Shown here piece by piece: positions 1 to 8,875 of a stretch of 39,815 nucleotides of DNA; position 1 is the stretch's first letter, and each line of letters starts with the position of its first letter. The notes below the pieces were generated by a model. The model was not told where the DNA came from. It made no database searches and saw only the letters and a list, made by a program, of their open reading frames with translations. Source of the stretch: Sphingomonadales bacterium (lineage in GTDB: Bacteria; Pseudomonadota; Alphaproteobacteria; Sphingomonadales; Sphingomonadaceae); assembly GCA_014763545.1 (NCBI GenBank), contig JACXVD010000023.1, positions 1 to 39,815 of the forward strand, written 5' to 3'. The position numbers were made by a program, and so were the translations under genes.

Positions 1-2944
1 GCGGCTTGGTGCCTGCGAGCTGCCGGGAATAGAACCAGCCGATCCCGATCAGGCTGAAACCCAGCGCCATGAAGCTGGCGATCCGCAGCAGCCCTTCGAG
101 CCCGGCGGTATCGAGCAGGAACACCTTGAACACCGCGACCAGCATCGCCGCGAGCGATCCGATGCGCCATGTCCGGCTATGCGCCCTTGCGCCCCACAGC
201 AGGAAGCCGACGGCGAGCAGGATGCCGGTGAACGAATAGAGCAGCGTCTCGGTCTGGCCCGGCGCCGCGCCGACCAGGATCGCGCCGGTGAAGCCATGCC
301 GCACGCTTGACAGCGCGAAGACCGCGATCAGCAGCATCAGCGCAATGTCGAGCGCGGGCGCGAACCTGCGCCAGCTTTCGCCCAGCCACTTTCGCATGGC
401 GACCAGCACGACCGCGGCGATGGCGTAAGCGGGCAGCAGCCAGTTGGCGATCGGCCATGCGCCGACTGCCTGCCGGTCCCACAAGGGATTGTGCAACACC
501 AGCGTGAACCAGGTGAAATGGCCCAGCGCGGCAAGTACCAGCGCCCAGCCCGCCAACCGCTGCACACCGTTCCTGCCGCGCGCCAGCAGCCCCAGCCCGC
601 TTGCCGCCAGCAGGCCTTGCCAGACGGTGCGCTCAGCCATGCCGAGCTGGACGAAGGCCTCGCTCGTCGAGATCGCGAAAACGCGCTTCCACAGGCTGTG
701 CAACAGGGCAGCCCCGGCCAACGCCGCCGGGACCAGCAGGATGCGCCGCGATGTCGCTTCCAATGCGTGCAGGGCGGCGAAACCGGCGGCAAGGGCAAAG
801 GGCGCGAGCTTGAGGAGCACGTCGCGCCATGCGGGCACCGCATCCGCCAGCATGGGGTCGCCCGCCAGTGCCAGCAAGCCCGACGCTGCCCATTGGCCGA
901 GCGGTGCCAGCGCCCAGAGCGCGGCGATGCCCAGCGCCATGCCCCAGCCACCCGCGCGCGCCGGCATCTTCCATGCGATCGCGGCCGATCCTGTCGCCGC
1001 GGTCCACGCCAGCGCGTCAGCCGGGATGACTTGCGCCAGCAGGCCGTATAGCATCGCCATTGCGAGCGCTTCGGCTACCCGCCGCTCTGGGTGGGTGCCG
1101 CGCCCATGCGCCAGCGCGAGGAACGGGAGCGCGGTGGCCAGCCAGCGCAGGCAAGCCTGCAGCACCGGCGCTGACTGGTGCGCAGACTGGCCAATCCCGC
1201 CCAGGCGCCTCGCCTCGTCGAGGAAGCCGCCGGTGGCGACAAGTGTCGGCAAGACCAGGGCGGCTGCCGCCCACGCCAGGTAATGGACGATCGCGCTCTC
1301 GCGCCGTTCGCCCAGCCACCACAGCACCAGTGCCACGCCCGCCATGCTAAGCGGCGCACTCCAGCCGGGCGTAACCAGTGCGAGAGCCGCAAACAGCAGC
1401 GCCGCAATCGTGCCGAGCATCAGGGCCAGCGTCGCCTCGTGCGGATCGCCGTGATCCTGCGCCTGCCATGCCAGCCAGGCACCCGCAGCCACTGGTAGCG
1501 CCAGCGCCGCGCAGGCGAGGGCGAGCAAGGGCTGCACCGGATCGCCCCACTCCCCGAAATGCGCGATGGCCACCGCGCCGATCGCGCCGGGCACGAGGGC
1601 GAGTTGCGCCAGATCGGCCAGCCGCGCCGTTCCGCGCCATTGCATTGCCAGCGGCACCAGCCCGAAGACCGCCGCGATGCCCGCCCCGACCGCCGCAAAT
1701 TGCCAGGCGGCAGGCGTATCCCACATCGCCAACAGCACCAGCGCGATCCCCGCCGCGACATGGCTGCCGACCCGCAGCCGCCAGTCGGTCCACCCGAAGA
1801 AGGCCAGCGCGGCGCCGAGCAGCAGGTAGAGCCCCCAGGTCAGCAGGTCGAACCCGGCCGTCCCGACCAGTGCCGCCATTTGCAGCGTCGCCAGCCCTGC
1901 GGCGAGCAGTCGCGGCAGGCTCGGCCCTTCCTGGGCATGGAGGAAGGCGGGCAGAACGGAACCGAGGACGACCAGATAGGTACCGACGGCCACCACATCT
2001 CCATCGGTGCCATTGCCGCCGATCAGCAGCACGAAGCCCCACAGCAATCCGCCCGCCAGCGCGGCATAACCAAGCCATGCCCGCTTCTGTGCACGCCCGG
2101 CATAGGACAGGCCGCCCGTCACCAATGCGAGATAGAGCGCGAGCAGCGGGATATTGGGATGGTCGCTCTGCACCATGACCGGTGCGGCGAAACCGCCGAC
2201 CAGCCCCAGCACCGCGCAGGGCAGGCCGAAGCGGAACGAGGCGGCGATCGCCCCGGCGGTGACCACGGCAAGGCCGAGGAACGCCGCGCCTGCCCCGATC
2301 AGCCCGTATTGCGTGCCGGCGAGATAGAAGGCGCCGAACAGCGTTGCGATCCCCGCTCCGGCAAGCGCCTGGCGAACGCGCGGATCCTCGATCCGGCGCT
2401 CCATTCGCAGCGCCGCTTCCGCGCCGCCCAGCAGGCCGAAGCCGAACAGGAAACTGAGGAACACGCGCACCGCGGGCGTCACCAGCCCGGCCTCGATCGA
2501 ATAGCGCACGAGGAAGATACCCGCGATCGCCAGCGCGACGCCGCCGCCCCAGATGGGCAGCCTGCGCCCGAAAATATCTTCGAAGTCGAACGAGAAGCGG
2601 GAAGGCTGCGGGTTGACGCTCACGCTTTCGCCCGGCTCTTCCTGCGCCAGCGCGGGCTGGGGCGGGGCGGCAGGTTCCTCCACGGGCGCGGCGATTTCGG
2701 CTGGCTCCGGCGCGGCGGAAGGCTCGGCGATTTGTGTGGCGTTCGCCTCGGGCGCTGCACGGGCGGCAGGCGTCGCTTGCGAGCGAGCGGGCTCAGGCGT
2801 GTCGAAGGCGCTGGATGTTCGCGCCGTCAGCCGCGCGACATCGTCCGACAGCTCACGGACCTGGCGTTCGAGTTCGTCCGCGCGGCGCCACAGGAGGAAG
2901 ACGAACAGTCCCCCGATCAGCAGCAGCGCGAACCATTCCATCAT
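1..2944 (-). CDS. DUF2339 multi-pass membrane protein, 3' end cut by window
   Basis: The minus-strand frame stays open from the start codon at 2944 to the window edge (981 codons). The N-terminus (MMEWFALLLIGGLFVFLLWR) is one membrane anchor. It is followed by a short charged coil-like stretch (ADELERQVRELSDDVARL) and an Ala/Pro/Glu-rich linker to about residue 110. After that comes an almost unbroken series of hydrophobic segments, as in DUF2339 proteins. The last readable residues (AGLEGLLRIASFMALGFSLI) match the usual end of the family, so only a few residues should be missing. Two adjacent ATG codons (2944 and 2941) are possible starts. The role of the family is not known. It stands alone, 85 bp downstream (in minus-strand terms) of the CinA-like gene. 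Confidence 0.85.
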   Translation of the reverse strand, partial: MMEWFALLLIGGLFVFLLWRRADELERQVRELSDDVARLTARTSSAFDTPEPARSQATPAARAAPEANATQIAEPSAAPEPAEIAAPVEEPAAPPQPALAQEEPGESVSVNPQPSRFSFDFEDIFGRRLPIWGGGVALAIAGIFLVRYSIEAGLVTPAVRVFLSFLFGFGLLGGAEAALRMERRIEDPRVRQALAGAGIATLFGAFYLAGTQYGLIGAGAAFLGLAVVTAGAIAASFRFGLPCAVLGLVGGFAAPVMVQSDHPNIPLLALYLALVTGGLSYAGRAQKRAWLGYAALAGGLLWGFVLLIGGNGTDGDVVAVGTYLVVLGSVLPAFLHAQEGPSLPRLLAAGLATLQMAALVGTAGFDLLTWGLYLLLGAALAFFGWTDWRLRVGSHVAAGIALVLLAMWDTPAAWQFAAVGAGIAAVFGLVPLAMQWRGTARLADLAQLALVPGAIGAVAIAHFGEWGDPVQPLLALACAALALPVAAGAWLAWQAQDHGDPHEATLALMLGTIAALLFAALALVTPGWSAPLSMAGVALVLWWLGERRESAIVHYLAWAAAALVLPTLVATGGFLDEARRLGGIGQSAHQSAPVLQACLRWLATALPFLALAHGRGTHPERRVAEALAMAMLYGLLAQVIPADALAWTAATGSAAIAWKMPARAGGWGMALGIAALWALAPLGQWAASGLLALAGDPMLADAVPAWRDVLLKLAPFALAAGFAALHALEATSRRILLVPAALAGAALLHSLWKRVFAISTSEAFVQLGMAERTVWQGLLAASGLGLLARGRNGVQRLAGWALVLAALGHFTWFTLVLHNPLWDRQAVGAWPIANWLLPAYAIAAVVLVAMRKWLGESWRRFAPALDIALMLLIAVFALSSVRHGFTGAILVGAAPGQTETLLYSFTGILLAVGFLLWGARAHSRTWRIGSLAAMLVAVFKVFLLDTAGLEGLLRIASFMALGFSLIGIGWFYSRQLAGTKP

Positions 2945-3029
2945 TGTCTCCCTTGGGTGGAGATTCGCACAAGGCGTTGCAGCTGCAAATCAGATTCGGT
3001 GCGCGGTGCGCAGCACATGGCCGAAACGG

Positions 3030-3803
3030 TCAGATGCCGCCCGGCGTGCAATCGTACCCCAGCTCGCTCAGCCCGGCGCTCAGCGCATCGGTGCATTGCG
3101 CGAGTTCGCCCTCATCGGTGCTGCGGATCACGAAATTGGCGCCGACCTTGCCTTCGCGAAAGAAGGGGTAACTGCCGATCTGACAATTGGCGTGGGCTTT
3201 CTCGACTTCGCGCAGCAGCGCCGCGACCTCGCTCTCGGGGATGAAGCCGCCGAGTGTGCGGCTGATCAGTGGCTTGCCACCCTCCAGCTGACCCGTCAGC
3301 GCGTCGAGCATCCCGGCGGTGATCGAGGGGACGCCAGCCATCACATAGACATTGCCGATCTTCAGTCCCGGCGCGCCGGAACGGCGATTGGGGATCAGTT
3401 CGGCCCCTTCGGGCGCGCGCGCCATCCGCAGGCGGCCTTCGTTGAGCCCGCCCTTGTCGGCATAATAGGCTTCGAGGATGGCATGGGCCTGCGGATGGAC
3501 GATCACCGCAACGCCCAGCGCGGCGGCCACCGCATCCACGGTGATATCGTCATGCGTCGGGCCGATCCCGCCGGTGGTGAAAAGATAATCATAGGCCGCG
3601 CGCATCTCGTTGACCGCCGCGACGATCCGCGCTTCGACATCGGGCACCACCCGCACTTCGGACAGGCGGATCCCCTGCACCTGCAGCCAGCTGGCGATCT
3701 GGGCGATATTCTTGTCATGCGTGCGGCCCGACAGGATCTCGTCACCGATGATGACGAGCCCGGCGGTCCAGATGCGGTCGGGATCGGGCAGGGTAGCGGC
3801 CAT
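3030..3803 (-). CDS. CinA-type molybdopterin-binding (MoaB/MogA-fold) domain protein
   Basis: 257 residues, close to a stand-alone N-terminal domain of CinA (COG1058). Visible signatures are TAGLVIIGDEILSGRTHDKN near the start, which is the family's typical opening strand and loop, and TTGGIGPTHDDIT at about residues 90-102, which is the MoaB/MogA-like substrate loop. No C-terminal CinA deamidase domain is present. Family members are annotated as competence/damage-inducible protein A or nicotinamide-nucleotide-related enzymes; the real substrate of single-domain forms is uncertain. The ATG at 3803 is the only sensible start. It lies 50 bp downstream of the stop of the monooxygenase gene on the same strand, so co-transcription is possible but not required. 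Confidence 0.85.
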   Translation of the reverse strand: MAATLPDPDRIWTAGLVIIGDEILSGRTHDKNIAQIASWLQVQGIRLSEVRVVPDVEARIVAAVNEMRAAYDYLFTTGGIGPTHDDITVDAVAAALGVAVIVHPQAHAILEAYYADKGGLNEGRLRMARAPEGAELIPNRRSGAPGLKIGNVYVMAGVPSITAGMLDALTGQLEGGKPLISRTLGGFIPESEVAALLREVEKAHANCQIGSYPFFREGKVGANFVIRSTDEGELAQCTDALSAGLSELGYDCTPGGI

Positions 3804-3853
3804 GCCCCAGCGTTAGGCCAAGCCTGCCGCCTGCGCCAGCCTTTGCACGCGCA

Positions 3854-5341
3854 CTATTCCGCGGCCTGCGCCAGCTGTGCCGGATGGGCGTGTTCGAACC
3901 GCAGGATGCCGTCGTCGATCGGACGGGTGCGGAAGTCCTCGCAGTCTTCCTTGTAGTTCTGGTTCAGCCGCCACGGCAGCGTCGCCGCGCTCTTGGGCAC
4001 CAGATGCTTGCCGCGCTGGAGATAGCCGGAGGAGAAGTCGAACAGGTCGACCTCTTCCAGCGCATTATCGTCGGGCAGGTAGGGCAGCACGATATCGGCG
4101 CCCTTGGCTTCCATCAGGTTCAGCACCTTGCACAGGTAATCGGCGTTGTTGTCGACCCTGAGGGTCCAGCTGGCGTTGAGATAGCCGAAGGTCATCGCGA
4201 AATTGGGCACGTTGGAGAACATGCAGCCGCGGTAGAACCAGTGCTGCGTCTTATCCATTTCCTGCCCGTCGATGCTGTAGCGGACATGCCCGCCGAAGCT
4301 GAGCGACAGGCCGGTGGCGGTGACGATGATGTCGGCGTCGATATGCTGGCCGCTCTTCAGCTGGATGCCGGTGGCGTCGAACCGTTCGATGTGGTCGGTA
4401 ACGACCGAGGCGCGCCCTTCGCGGATGGCGGCGAAGAAATCCTCGTCCGGCACCAGGCACAGGCGCTGGTCCCACGGATCGTAGGGCGGCTTGAAATCGC
4501 GCTCGGTATATTTGTCGCCCAGCAGCTTGCGGGTTTCCTTGGTCAGGAAGTCGGCGACCTTGCCCGGCTTGGTCTTGGCCCGTTTGAACAGCATCCGCTG
4601 GAACCAGATGTTCTTCATCCGGGTCAGCCGATAGGCGGTTTCGCCGGGCAGGATCCGGCGCAGGAAATTGGCGATCGCATCGCGCGCCGGGCGGGCGATC
4701 ATCCAGGTCGGCGTGCGCTGGAGCATGGTGACATGCGCTGCCTTGGCGGCCATCGCGGGAACGACGGTGACCGCGGTCGCGCCCGAACCGATCACCACCA
4801 CCCGCTTGCCCGCATAGTCGAGGTCCTGCGGCCAGAACTGGGGATGCACGACCTGGCCCTGGAAGTCTTCCCGACCGGGAAAGGCCGCGTCGAAGGGCTG
4901 GTCGTAGTCGTAATAGCCCGAACCGAGATAGAGGAAGCGCGCGGTGGTTTCCTGCCTGCCTGCGGGGGTTTCGGCGACGATGTGCCAGCAGGCATCGTCG
5001 CTGTGGAAGTCGGCGGAGACGACCTTGTTGTCGAGCCGGATGTGCGGGCGGATGCCGCGCTCGTCCACGATCTTGTCGAGATATTCGAGGATCGAAGGCC
5101 CATCGGCGATGCTCTTTTCATGCACCCAGGGTTCGAAGGCGAAGCCCAGCGTGTGCATATCGCTGTCGGAGCGGATGCCGGGATAGCGGAACAGGTCCCA
5201 TGTCCCGCCCAGCTGCGCGCGCCGTTCGAAGATCGCATAGCTCCTGCCCGGGCATGACATCTGCATATGCGCAGCCATCCCGATGCCGGAAATCCCCGCA
5301 CCGATGATCGCCACATCCACGTCGGGCAGCTTGGTCGCCAT
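3854..5341 (-). CDS. Flavin-dependent Baeyer-Villiger-type monooxygenase (class B)
   Basis: 495 residues. An N-terminal FAD-binding GxGxxG lies in AIIGAGISGIG (G14, G16, G19). The Baeyer-Villiger fingerprint FxGxxxHxxxW is complete at residues 160-170 (FQGQVVHPQFW). A second Rossmann motif for NADPH follows (VVVIGSGATAVTVVPAMA). These enzymes use NADPH and O2 to insert oxygen next to a ketone, giving an ester or lactone; some members oxidise N or S atoms. The ATG at 5341 is preferred over an in-frame GTG at 5356, because the purine-rich GGAGAGAGAG between them is the likely ribosome binding site. A perfect palindrome lies 21-36 bases upstream of the ATG, suggesting its own repressor-controlled promoter. 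The substrate is unknown; the neighbourhood points to methoxylated or other aromatic compounds. Confidence 0.9.
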   Translation of the reverse strand: MATKLPDVDVAIIGAGISGIGMAAHMQMSCPGRSYAIFERRAQLGGTWDLFRYPGIRSDSDMHTLGFAFEPWVHEKSIADGPSILEYLDKIVDERGIRPHIRLDNKVVSADFHSDDACWHIVAETPAGRQETTARFLYLGSGYYDYDQPFDAAFPGREDFQGQVVHPQFWPQDLDYAGKRVVVIGSGATAVTVVPAMAAKAAHVTMLQRTPTWMIARPARDAIANFLRRILPGETAYRLTRMKNIWFQRMLFKRAKTKPGKVADFLTKETRKLLGDKYTERDFKPPYDPWDQRLCLVPDEDFFAAIREGRASVVTDHIERFDATGIQLKSGQHIDADIIVTATGLSLSFGGHVRYSIDGQEMDKTQHWFYRGCMFSNVPNFAMTFGYLNASWTLRVDNNADYLCKVLNLMEAKGADIVLPYLPDDNALEEVDLFDFSSGYLQRGKHLVPKSAATLPWRLNQNYKEDCEDFRTRPIDDGILRFEHAHPAQLAQAAE

Positions 5342-5361
5342 TGGCTCTCTCTCCACTCTTA

Positions 5362-5377
5362 CTTACACCAGTGTAAG
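5362..5377. promoter_or_regulatory. Palindromic operator upstream of the monooxygenase gene
   Basis: CTTACACCAGTGTAAG: perfect 7-bp arms (CTTACAC/GTGTAAG) around a 2-bp centre, 21-36 bases upstream of the monooxygenase ATG and downstream of the folD stop. Size and symmetry resemble TetR-family operators. No TetR gene is present in the window, so the regulator would be encoded elsewhere. Confidence 0.6.
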
Positions 5378-5402
5378 CGAAGTGGGGTCACAATGCCAGA
5401 GC

Positions 5403-6266
5403 TTAGCTTCCGGTGAAAGTGGCCGCCTTCACCGTGTTCGACAGCAGGCAGGCGATGGTCATCGGGCCGACCCCGCCGGGCACGGGAGTGACCGCGCGGG
5501 CGTGTTGGACCTCGTCGAAAGCGACATCGCCGACGAGCTTGTCCTTGCCGCCGTCGGGGGAGGGGACGCGGGTGATCCCGACATCCACGATCACCGCCCC
5601 CGGCTTGACCCAGTACCCCTTCACCAGCCGCGGGGCACCTGCGGCCGCGATGATAATATCGGCGTGGCGCGCCAGGTCGGGCAGGCCGCGGGTTTCGATA
5701 TGGGTGACGGTAACGGTTGCCTCGCGTTCGAGCAGCAGCATGGCAATCGGCTTGCCGACGATGTTCGACTTGCCGATCACCACCGCATTCATGCCGGTGA
5801 GATCGTCGATCACCGTGTCGAGCAGTTTCATCACCCCCAGCGGGGTGCAGGGCACCAGTCCGCCCGTGCCGGTGGAAAGCCGCCCGACATTGACCGGGTG
5901 GAACCCGTCGACATCCTTGCCCGGGTCGATCGCGCCCAGCACCGCGCCGGCGTCGATATGCTCGGGCAGCGGCACCTGCACCAATATGCCGTGGATCGTC
6001 GGGTCGGCATTGAGCCGCGCGATCAGCGTCAGCAGCGCTTCCTGCCCGGTAGTGGCGGGCAGGCGATGTTCATGGCTGGTGATGCCGACGCGGGCGCAGG
6101 CCTTGATCTTGTGCGCGACATACACCTCGCTCGCCGGGTCGTTGCCGACCAGCACCACGGCAAGGCCCGGCGGCGCTCCGGTGCGTTCGACCAGCGCGGC
6201 GACACCGGCCCGCGTTTCCTCGTCCAGCTGGCGCGCGACGGCGCGCCCGTCGATGATCTCGGCCAT
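5403..6266 (-). CDS. folD: Bifunctional methylenetetrahydrofolate dehydrogenase/methenyltetrahydrofolate cyclohydrolase
   Basis: 287 residues, the standard FolD length. Recognisable blocks include a GILVQVPLPEHID block at about residues 93-105, KDVDGFHPVNVGRLSTG, CTPLGVMKLL, VIGKSNIVGKPIAMLL (the NADP-binding Rossmann turn) and PVPGGVGPMTIACLLSNT near the C-terminus. FolD interconverts 5,10-methylene-, methenyl- and 10-formyl-tetrahydrofolate in the cytoplasm. It starts 4 bp after the purU stop, so metF, purU and folD form one operon. Placed beside a tetrahydrofolate-dependent demethylase, this copy probably oxidises C1 units released from methyl groups, although it may also be the cell's general FolD. 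It is the last gene of the metF transcript; a separate operator follows before the monooxygenase. Confidence 0.96.
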   Translation of the reverse strand: MAEIIDGRAVARQLDEETRAGVAALVERTGAPPGLAVVLVGNDPASEVYVAHKIKACARVGITSHEHRLPATTGQEALLTLIARLNADPTIHGILVQVPLPEHIDAGAVLGAIDPGKDVDGFHPVNVGRLSTGTGGLVPCTPLGVMKLLDTVIDDLTGMNAVVIGKSNIVGKPIAMLLLEREATVTVTHIETRGLPDLARHADIIIAAAGAPRLVKGYWVKPGAVIVDVGITRVPSPDGGKDKLVGDVAFDEVQHARAVTPVPGGVGPMTIACLLSNTVKAATFTGS

Positions 6267-6270
6267 GATG

Positions 6271-7125
6271 TCAGCTCGAGAAGACTACCGTCCGGTCGCC
6301 GTTGAGGAACACCCGGTCCTCCAGCTGTGCCTTGACCGCCTTGGCCAGCACGCGGCGTTCGACGTCGCGGCCCTTGGCGACCAGTTCGTTGGGCGTTTCG
6401 CGATGGGTGATGGCCTCCACGTCCTGCGCGATGATCGGCCCTTCGTCGAGGTCGGCGGTGACATAGTGGCTGGTGGCGCCGATCATCTTCACCCCGCGCG
6501 CATGGGCCTGGTGATAGGGCTTGGCCCCCTTGAAGCCGGGGAGGAAGGAATGGTGGATATTGATGCAGCGACCGGTGAGAAAACGCGTCAAATCGTCCGA
6601 CAGGATCTGCATGTAGCGGGCGAGCACCACCAGTTCGGCGCCGGTGTCGGTCACCACCTGCTTGATCTGCGCTTCCTGCTGCGGCTTGGTGTCCTTGGTG
6701 ATCGGGAAGTGGTAATAGGGTATGTCGCCGATCAGCGATGTCGTCAGCACTTCGCGTGGGTGATTGTTGATGATCGCGGCGACTTCCATCTTCAGCTCGC
6801 CGATGCGCATGCGATAGAGCAGGTCGCCGAGGCAGTGGTCGAGCTTGCTCACCATCAGCACCACCTTGGGCAGATACCCCGGTTCGCGCAGCTTCCATTC
6901 CATCGCATTGGCGTCCGCCAGCGGGGTGAAGGCGGTGCGGAACGCATCCGGTGCCGTGGTGCCCGGATCGAATTCCACGCGCATGAAGAACTTGCCCGTG
7001 CCGGGGTCGTTATATTGTTCGGCATCGGTGATATTGCCCCCGTTGTCGGCCAGGAAGGTGGCTACCAGCGCCACCAGCCCCGGCTTGTCGGGGCACGACA
7101 GGCTCAGCACACAGGTTTCGGACAC
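6271..7125 (-). CDS. purU: Formyltetrahydrofolate deformylase
   Basis: 284 residues from a GTG at 7125, with GAGGAG nine bases upstream; longer in-frame starts run into metF and have no support. An N-terminal ACT domain ([20 protein letters not shown]) is followed by the formyltransferase-like catalytic domain with [26 protein letters not shown] and [17 protein letters not shown]. The Asn, His and Asp of the PurU/PurN active site are all present. It hydrolyses 10-formyl-tetrahydrofolate to formate and tetrahydrofolate. Here it probably regenerates free tetrahydrofolate while the demethylase loads it with methyl groups. It is 13 bp downstream of metF and 4 bp upstream of folD. Confidence 0.95.
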   Translation of the reverse strand: MSETCVLSLSCPDKPGLVALVATFLADNGGNITDAEQYNDPGTGKFFMRVEFDPGTTAPDAFRTAFTPLADANAMEWKLREPGYLPKVVLMVSKLDHCLGDLLYRMRIGELKMEVAAIINNHPREVLTTSLIGDIPYYHFPITKDTKPQQEAQIKQVVTDTGAELVVLARYMQILSDDLTRFLTGRCINIHHSFLPGFKGAKPYHQAHARGVKMIGATSHYVTADLDEGPIIAQDVEAITHRETPNELVAKGRDVERRVLAKAVKAQLEDRVFLNGDRTVVFSS

Positions 7126-7138
7126 GCGGGGAAACTCC

Positions 7139-8038
7139 TCAGGTCTGGTCGTAGCGCGGCAGGGCGTCGCCATGCTTCGCGGCATATTGGTTGATCCATT
7201 CGACAGTGGGTTTCAGCCCGCCGAAGGGATAGAAATGCAGGCGCACCGGGCCGTGCTCCGGCCCCATACCGGTGCGCAGCGCATCGACAAGCCGGTCCGG
7301 CCCGGCGGTGCCGATCAGATTGGCCAGGCTGATGCCGTATTTCTTGAGCACCGAGGTTGTCGCGCCCACGCCGCAGAATTTGGCGTAGCGCAACAGCCGC
7401 TTGATCCCGGCCGGGCCGGGCACGCCGATGCGAACCGGCGCTGCGATCCCGCGTTCGCGCATTTCGGCCAGCCACTGGAGGAAAGCGTCGGGATCGAAAC
7501 CGAATTGCGTGACCACCAGCGGCGCCATCCCGCGATCGGAAATCTCGGTAATCTTGTCTTCCATCCAGCTCCACAATTCGGCCCTGCCGACATTGGGATG
7601 GCCTTCGGGATGACCGGCAATGCCCACCGCGACGATGCCATTGTCCTCGAACACGCCGGTGCGGATCATCTGCAGCGTATCGCTGAACGGCCCGGCGGCT
7701 TCGGGCGGATCGCCGGCGACCAGGAACACGCGTTTGGCGCCCGCTTCCGCGACCAGTCTGCGCATCATCGTGGCCAGTTCGTCCGCGCTGAAGATGCGGC
7801 GCGCGGACAGATGCGGCATCGGTTCGAAGCCCAGTTCGCGGATGCGCACTGCGGCAGCGATGCGCTCGTCCATTTCCTCGCCCGGCAGGAAGGTGACGGC
7901 GATGGGTGTTTCCGGTGCGATCAGGCTCGCCGCCTCGTCCAGCGCGGGCCGATCCTTGGCGGTCATTTCCAGTGAATAGCCGTCCAGCATATGGGCGGCC
8001 GGCCGATCCCAATTGGGGTGGATGGCGGCGTAATTCAT
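7139..8038 (-). CDS. metF: Methylenetetrahydrofolate reductase family protein (MetF-like)
   Basis: 299 residues. The ATG at 8038 is preceded by GGAGAGA, better than the in-frame GTG at 8059. The sequence fits the TIM-barrel MetF family: [12 protein letters not shown] near residue 50, a flavin-site-like [49 protein letters not shown] and [20 protein letters not shown]. It is shorter and more divergent than housekeeping MetF. MetF-type enzymes interconvert 5,10-methylene- and 5-methyl-tetrahydrofolate. In tetrahydrofolate-dependent lignin-aromatic catabolism of sphingomonads a MetF partner oxidises the 5-methyl-tetrahydrofolate made by LigM. It is the first gene of metF-purU-folD, divergent from the hydrolase/LigM-like pair, with a probable operator between. 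Confidence 0.88.
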   Translation of the reverse strand: MNYAAIHPNWDRPAAHMLDGYSLEMTAKDRPALDEAASLIAPETPIAVTFLPGEEMDERIAAAVRIRELGFEPMPHLSARRIFSADELATMMRRLVAEAGAKRVFLVAGDPPEAAGPFSDTLQMIRTGVFEDNGIVAVGIAGHPEGHPNVGRAELWSWMEDKITEISDRGMAPLVVTQFGFDPDAFLQWLAEMRERGIAAPVRIGVPGPAGIKRLLRYAKFCGVGATTSVLKKYGISLANLIGTAGPDRLVDALRTGMGPEHGPVRLHFYPFGGLKPTVEWINQYAAKHGDALPRYDQT

Positions 8039-8094
8039 GGCCCTGTGTCTCTCCCGCACCGTGCTGCGATTCCCCCTAGCAAAGCCTCAACAAT

Positions 8095-8130
8095 TCGTAT
8101 AGGCGAAAAATTCGCAACTATGAATTTTGG
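8095..8130 (+). promoter_or_regulatory. 36-bp element, copy A (putative IclR-family operator)
   Basis: Between the divergent metF and hydrolase genes. It aligns without gaps to 12266-12301, with 27 of 36 identical bases in the same orientation. Shared blocks are GCGAAAAA and CGCAA, with TC.TATA to their left and GAA.TT to their right. This copy contains the inverted repeat GCGAA-AAA-TTCGC at 8103-8115. The nearest candidate regulator is the IclR-type protein encoded between the two copies. Confidence 0.65.
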
Positions 8131-8149
8131 GATCGAGGACTTCCCCTCC

Positions 8150-8875
8150 ATGCTCGTTTTCCTGCCCGGCCTGATTTGCGATGCGCGCATTTTCGCGCCG
8201 CAGCTGGCTGCGTTTCCGCAGGCCAAGGCGATCGGCGGATACGGACTGCTCGATCGGCTGGAAGACATGGCGCAGTTCGTGCTCGATTCGACGCCGGGGC
8301 GATTCGACCTCTTCGGCCATTCGATGGGCGGGCGGATCGCGCTGGAAATCCTGCGGCTGGCGCCCGACCGGGTGCGCCGCCTGGCGCTGGTCAGCACCGG
8401 GGTGCATGGCGTCCAGCCGGGCGAGGCGGACAAGCGGCATGAATTGACCCGGCTGGGCCATGACCACGGCTTTGCCGCGCTGGTCGATCGCTGGCTGCCG
8501 CCGATGGTGGCGCCCGCCCACCACGACGATCCCGCCGTGCTGCCCGCCCTTCGCGCGATGTGCTTCGAACAGGGGCAGGCGCGGTGGGAAGCGCAGGTCG
8601 CCGCCTTGCTGGCGCGCAGCGACCGCACCGCTATGCTGCCCGCGATTGCCTGCCCGACGCTGGTGATGACCGGCGCGCTCGACCAATGGAGCCCGCCCGC
8701 GCAGCACCGCGAATTCGCCGCCGCCATTCCCGGCGCGACCCTCGCCATCGTGCCCGGCGCCGGGCATATGATCCAGCGCGAGGCACCCGATGCAGTGAAC
8801 ACAGCTATCGCCCGCTGGCTCGCACAGCCGACCGGCGATGGCCTATTGTCAAATCCCCAGGGAGAGCAAGCATGA
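8150..8875 (+). CDS. Alpha/beta hydrolase
   Basis: 241 residues. The opening MLVFLPGLICDARIF carries the oxyanion-hole strand. The nucleophile elbow is FGHSMGGRIALEIL (Ser in GHSMG). The acid lies in VMTGALDQWSP (Asp) and the histidine in VPGAGHMIQREAP. The fold can cleave esters, thioesters or C-C bonds, so the substrate is not fixed by sequence. The ATG at 8150 is chosen because GAGGA lies 10 bases upstream; an in-frame ATG at 8120 has no ribosome binding site and falls inside the conserved 36-bp element. The stop overlaps the start of the LigM-like gene (ATGA), so the two are translationally coupled and probably act in one pathway. An ester from the nearby monooxygenase is one possible substrate (inference). 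Confidence 0.9.
   Translation: MLVFLPGLICDARIFAPQLAAFPQAKAIGGYGLLDRLEDMAQFVLDSTPGRFDLFGHSMGGRIALEILRLAPDRVRRLALVSTGVHGVQPGEADKRHELTRLGHDHGFAALVDRWLPPMVAPAHHDDPAVLPALRAMCFEQGQARWEAQVAALLARSDRTAMLPAIACPTLVMTGALDQWSPPAQHREFAAAIPGATLAIVPGAGHMIQREAPDAVNTAIARWLAQPTGDGLLSNPQGEQA

Noticed and set aside
1559..3956. Long plus-strand open frames opposite the DUF2339 and CinA-like genes
   Set aside because: Low-complexity Arg/Ala/Gln-rich translations without domain patterns; the minus-strand proteins are recognisable.
3884..5257. Long plus-strand open frame opposite the monooxygenase gene
   Set aside because: High GC makes antisense frames long. The translation shows no motif, while the minus strand has complete FAD and Baeyer-Villiger signatures.
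8120..8149. Upstream ATG as start of the alpha/beta hydrolase
   Set aside because: No ribosome binding site, and it lies inside the conserved 36-bp element; ATG 8150 has GAGGA at good spacing.
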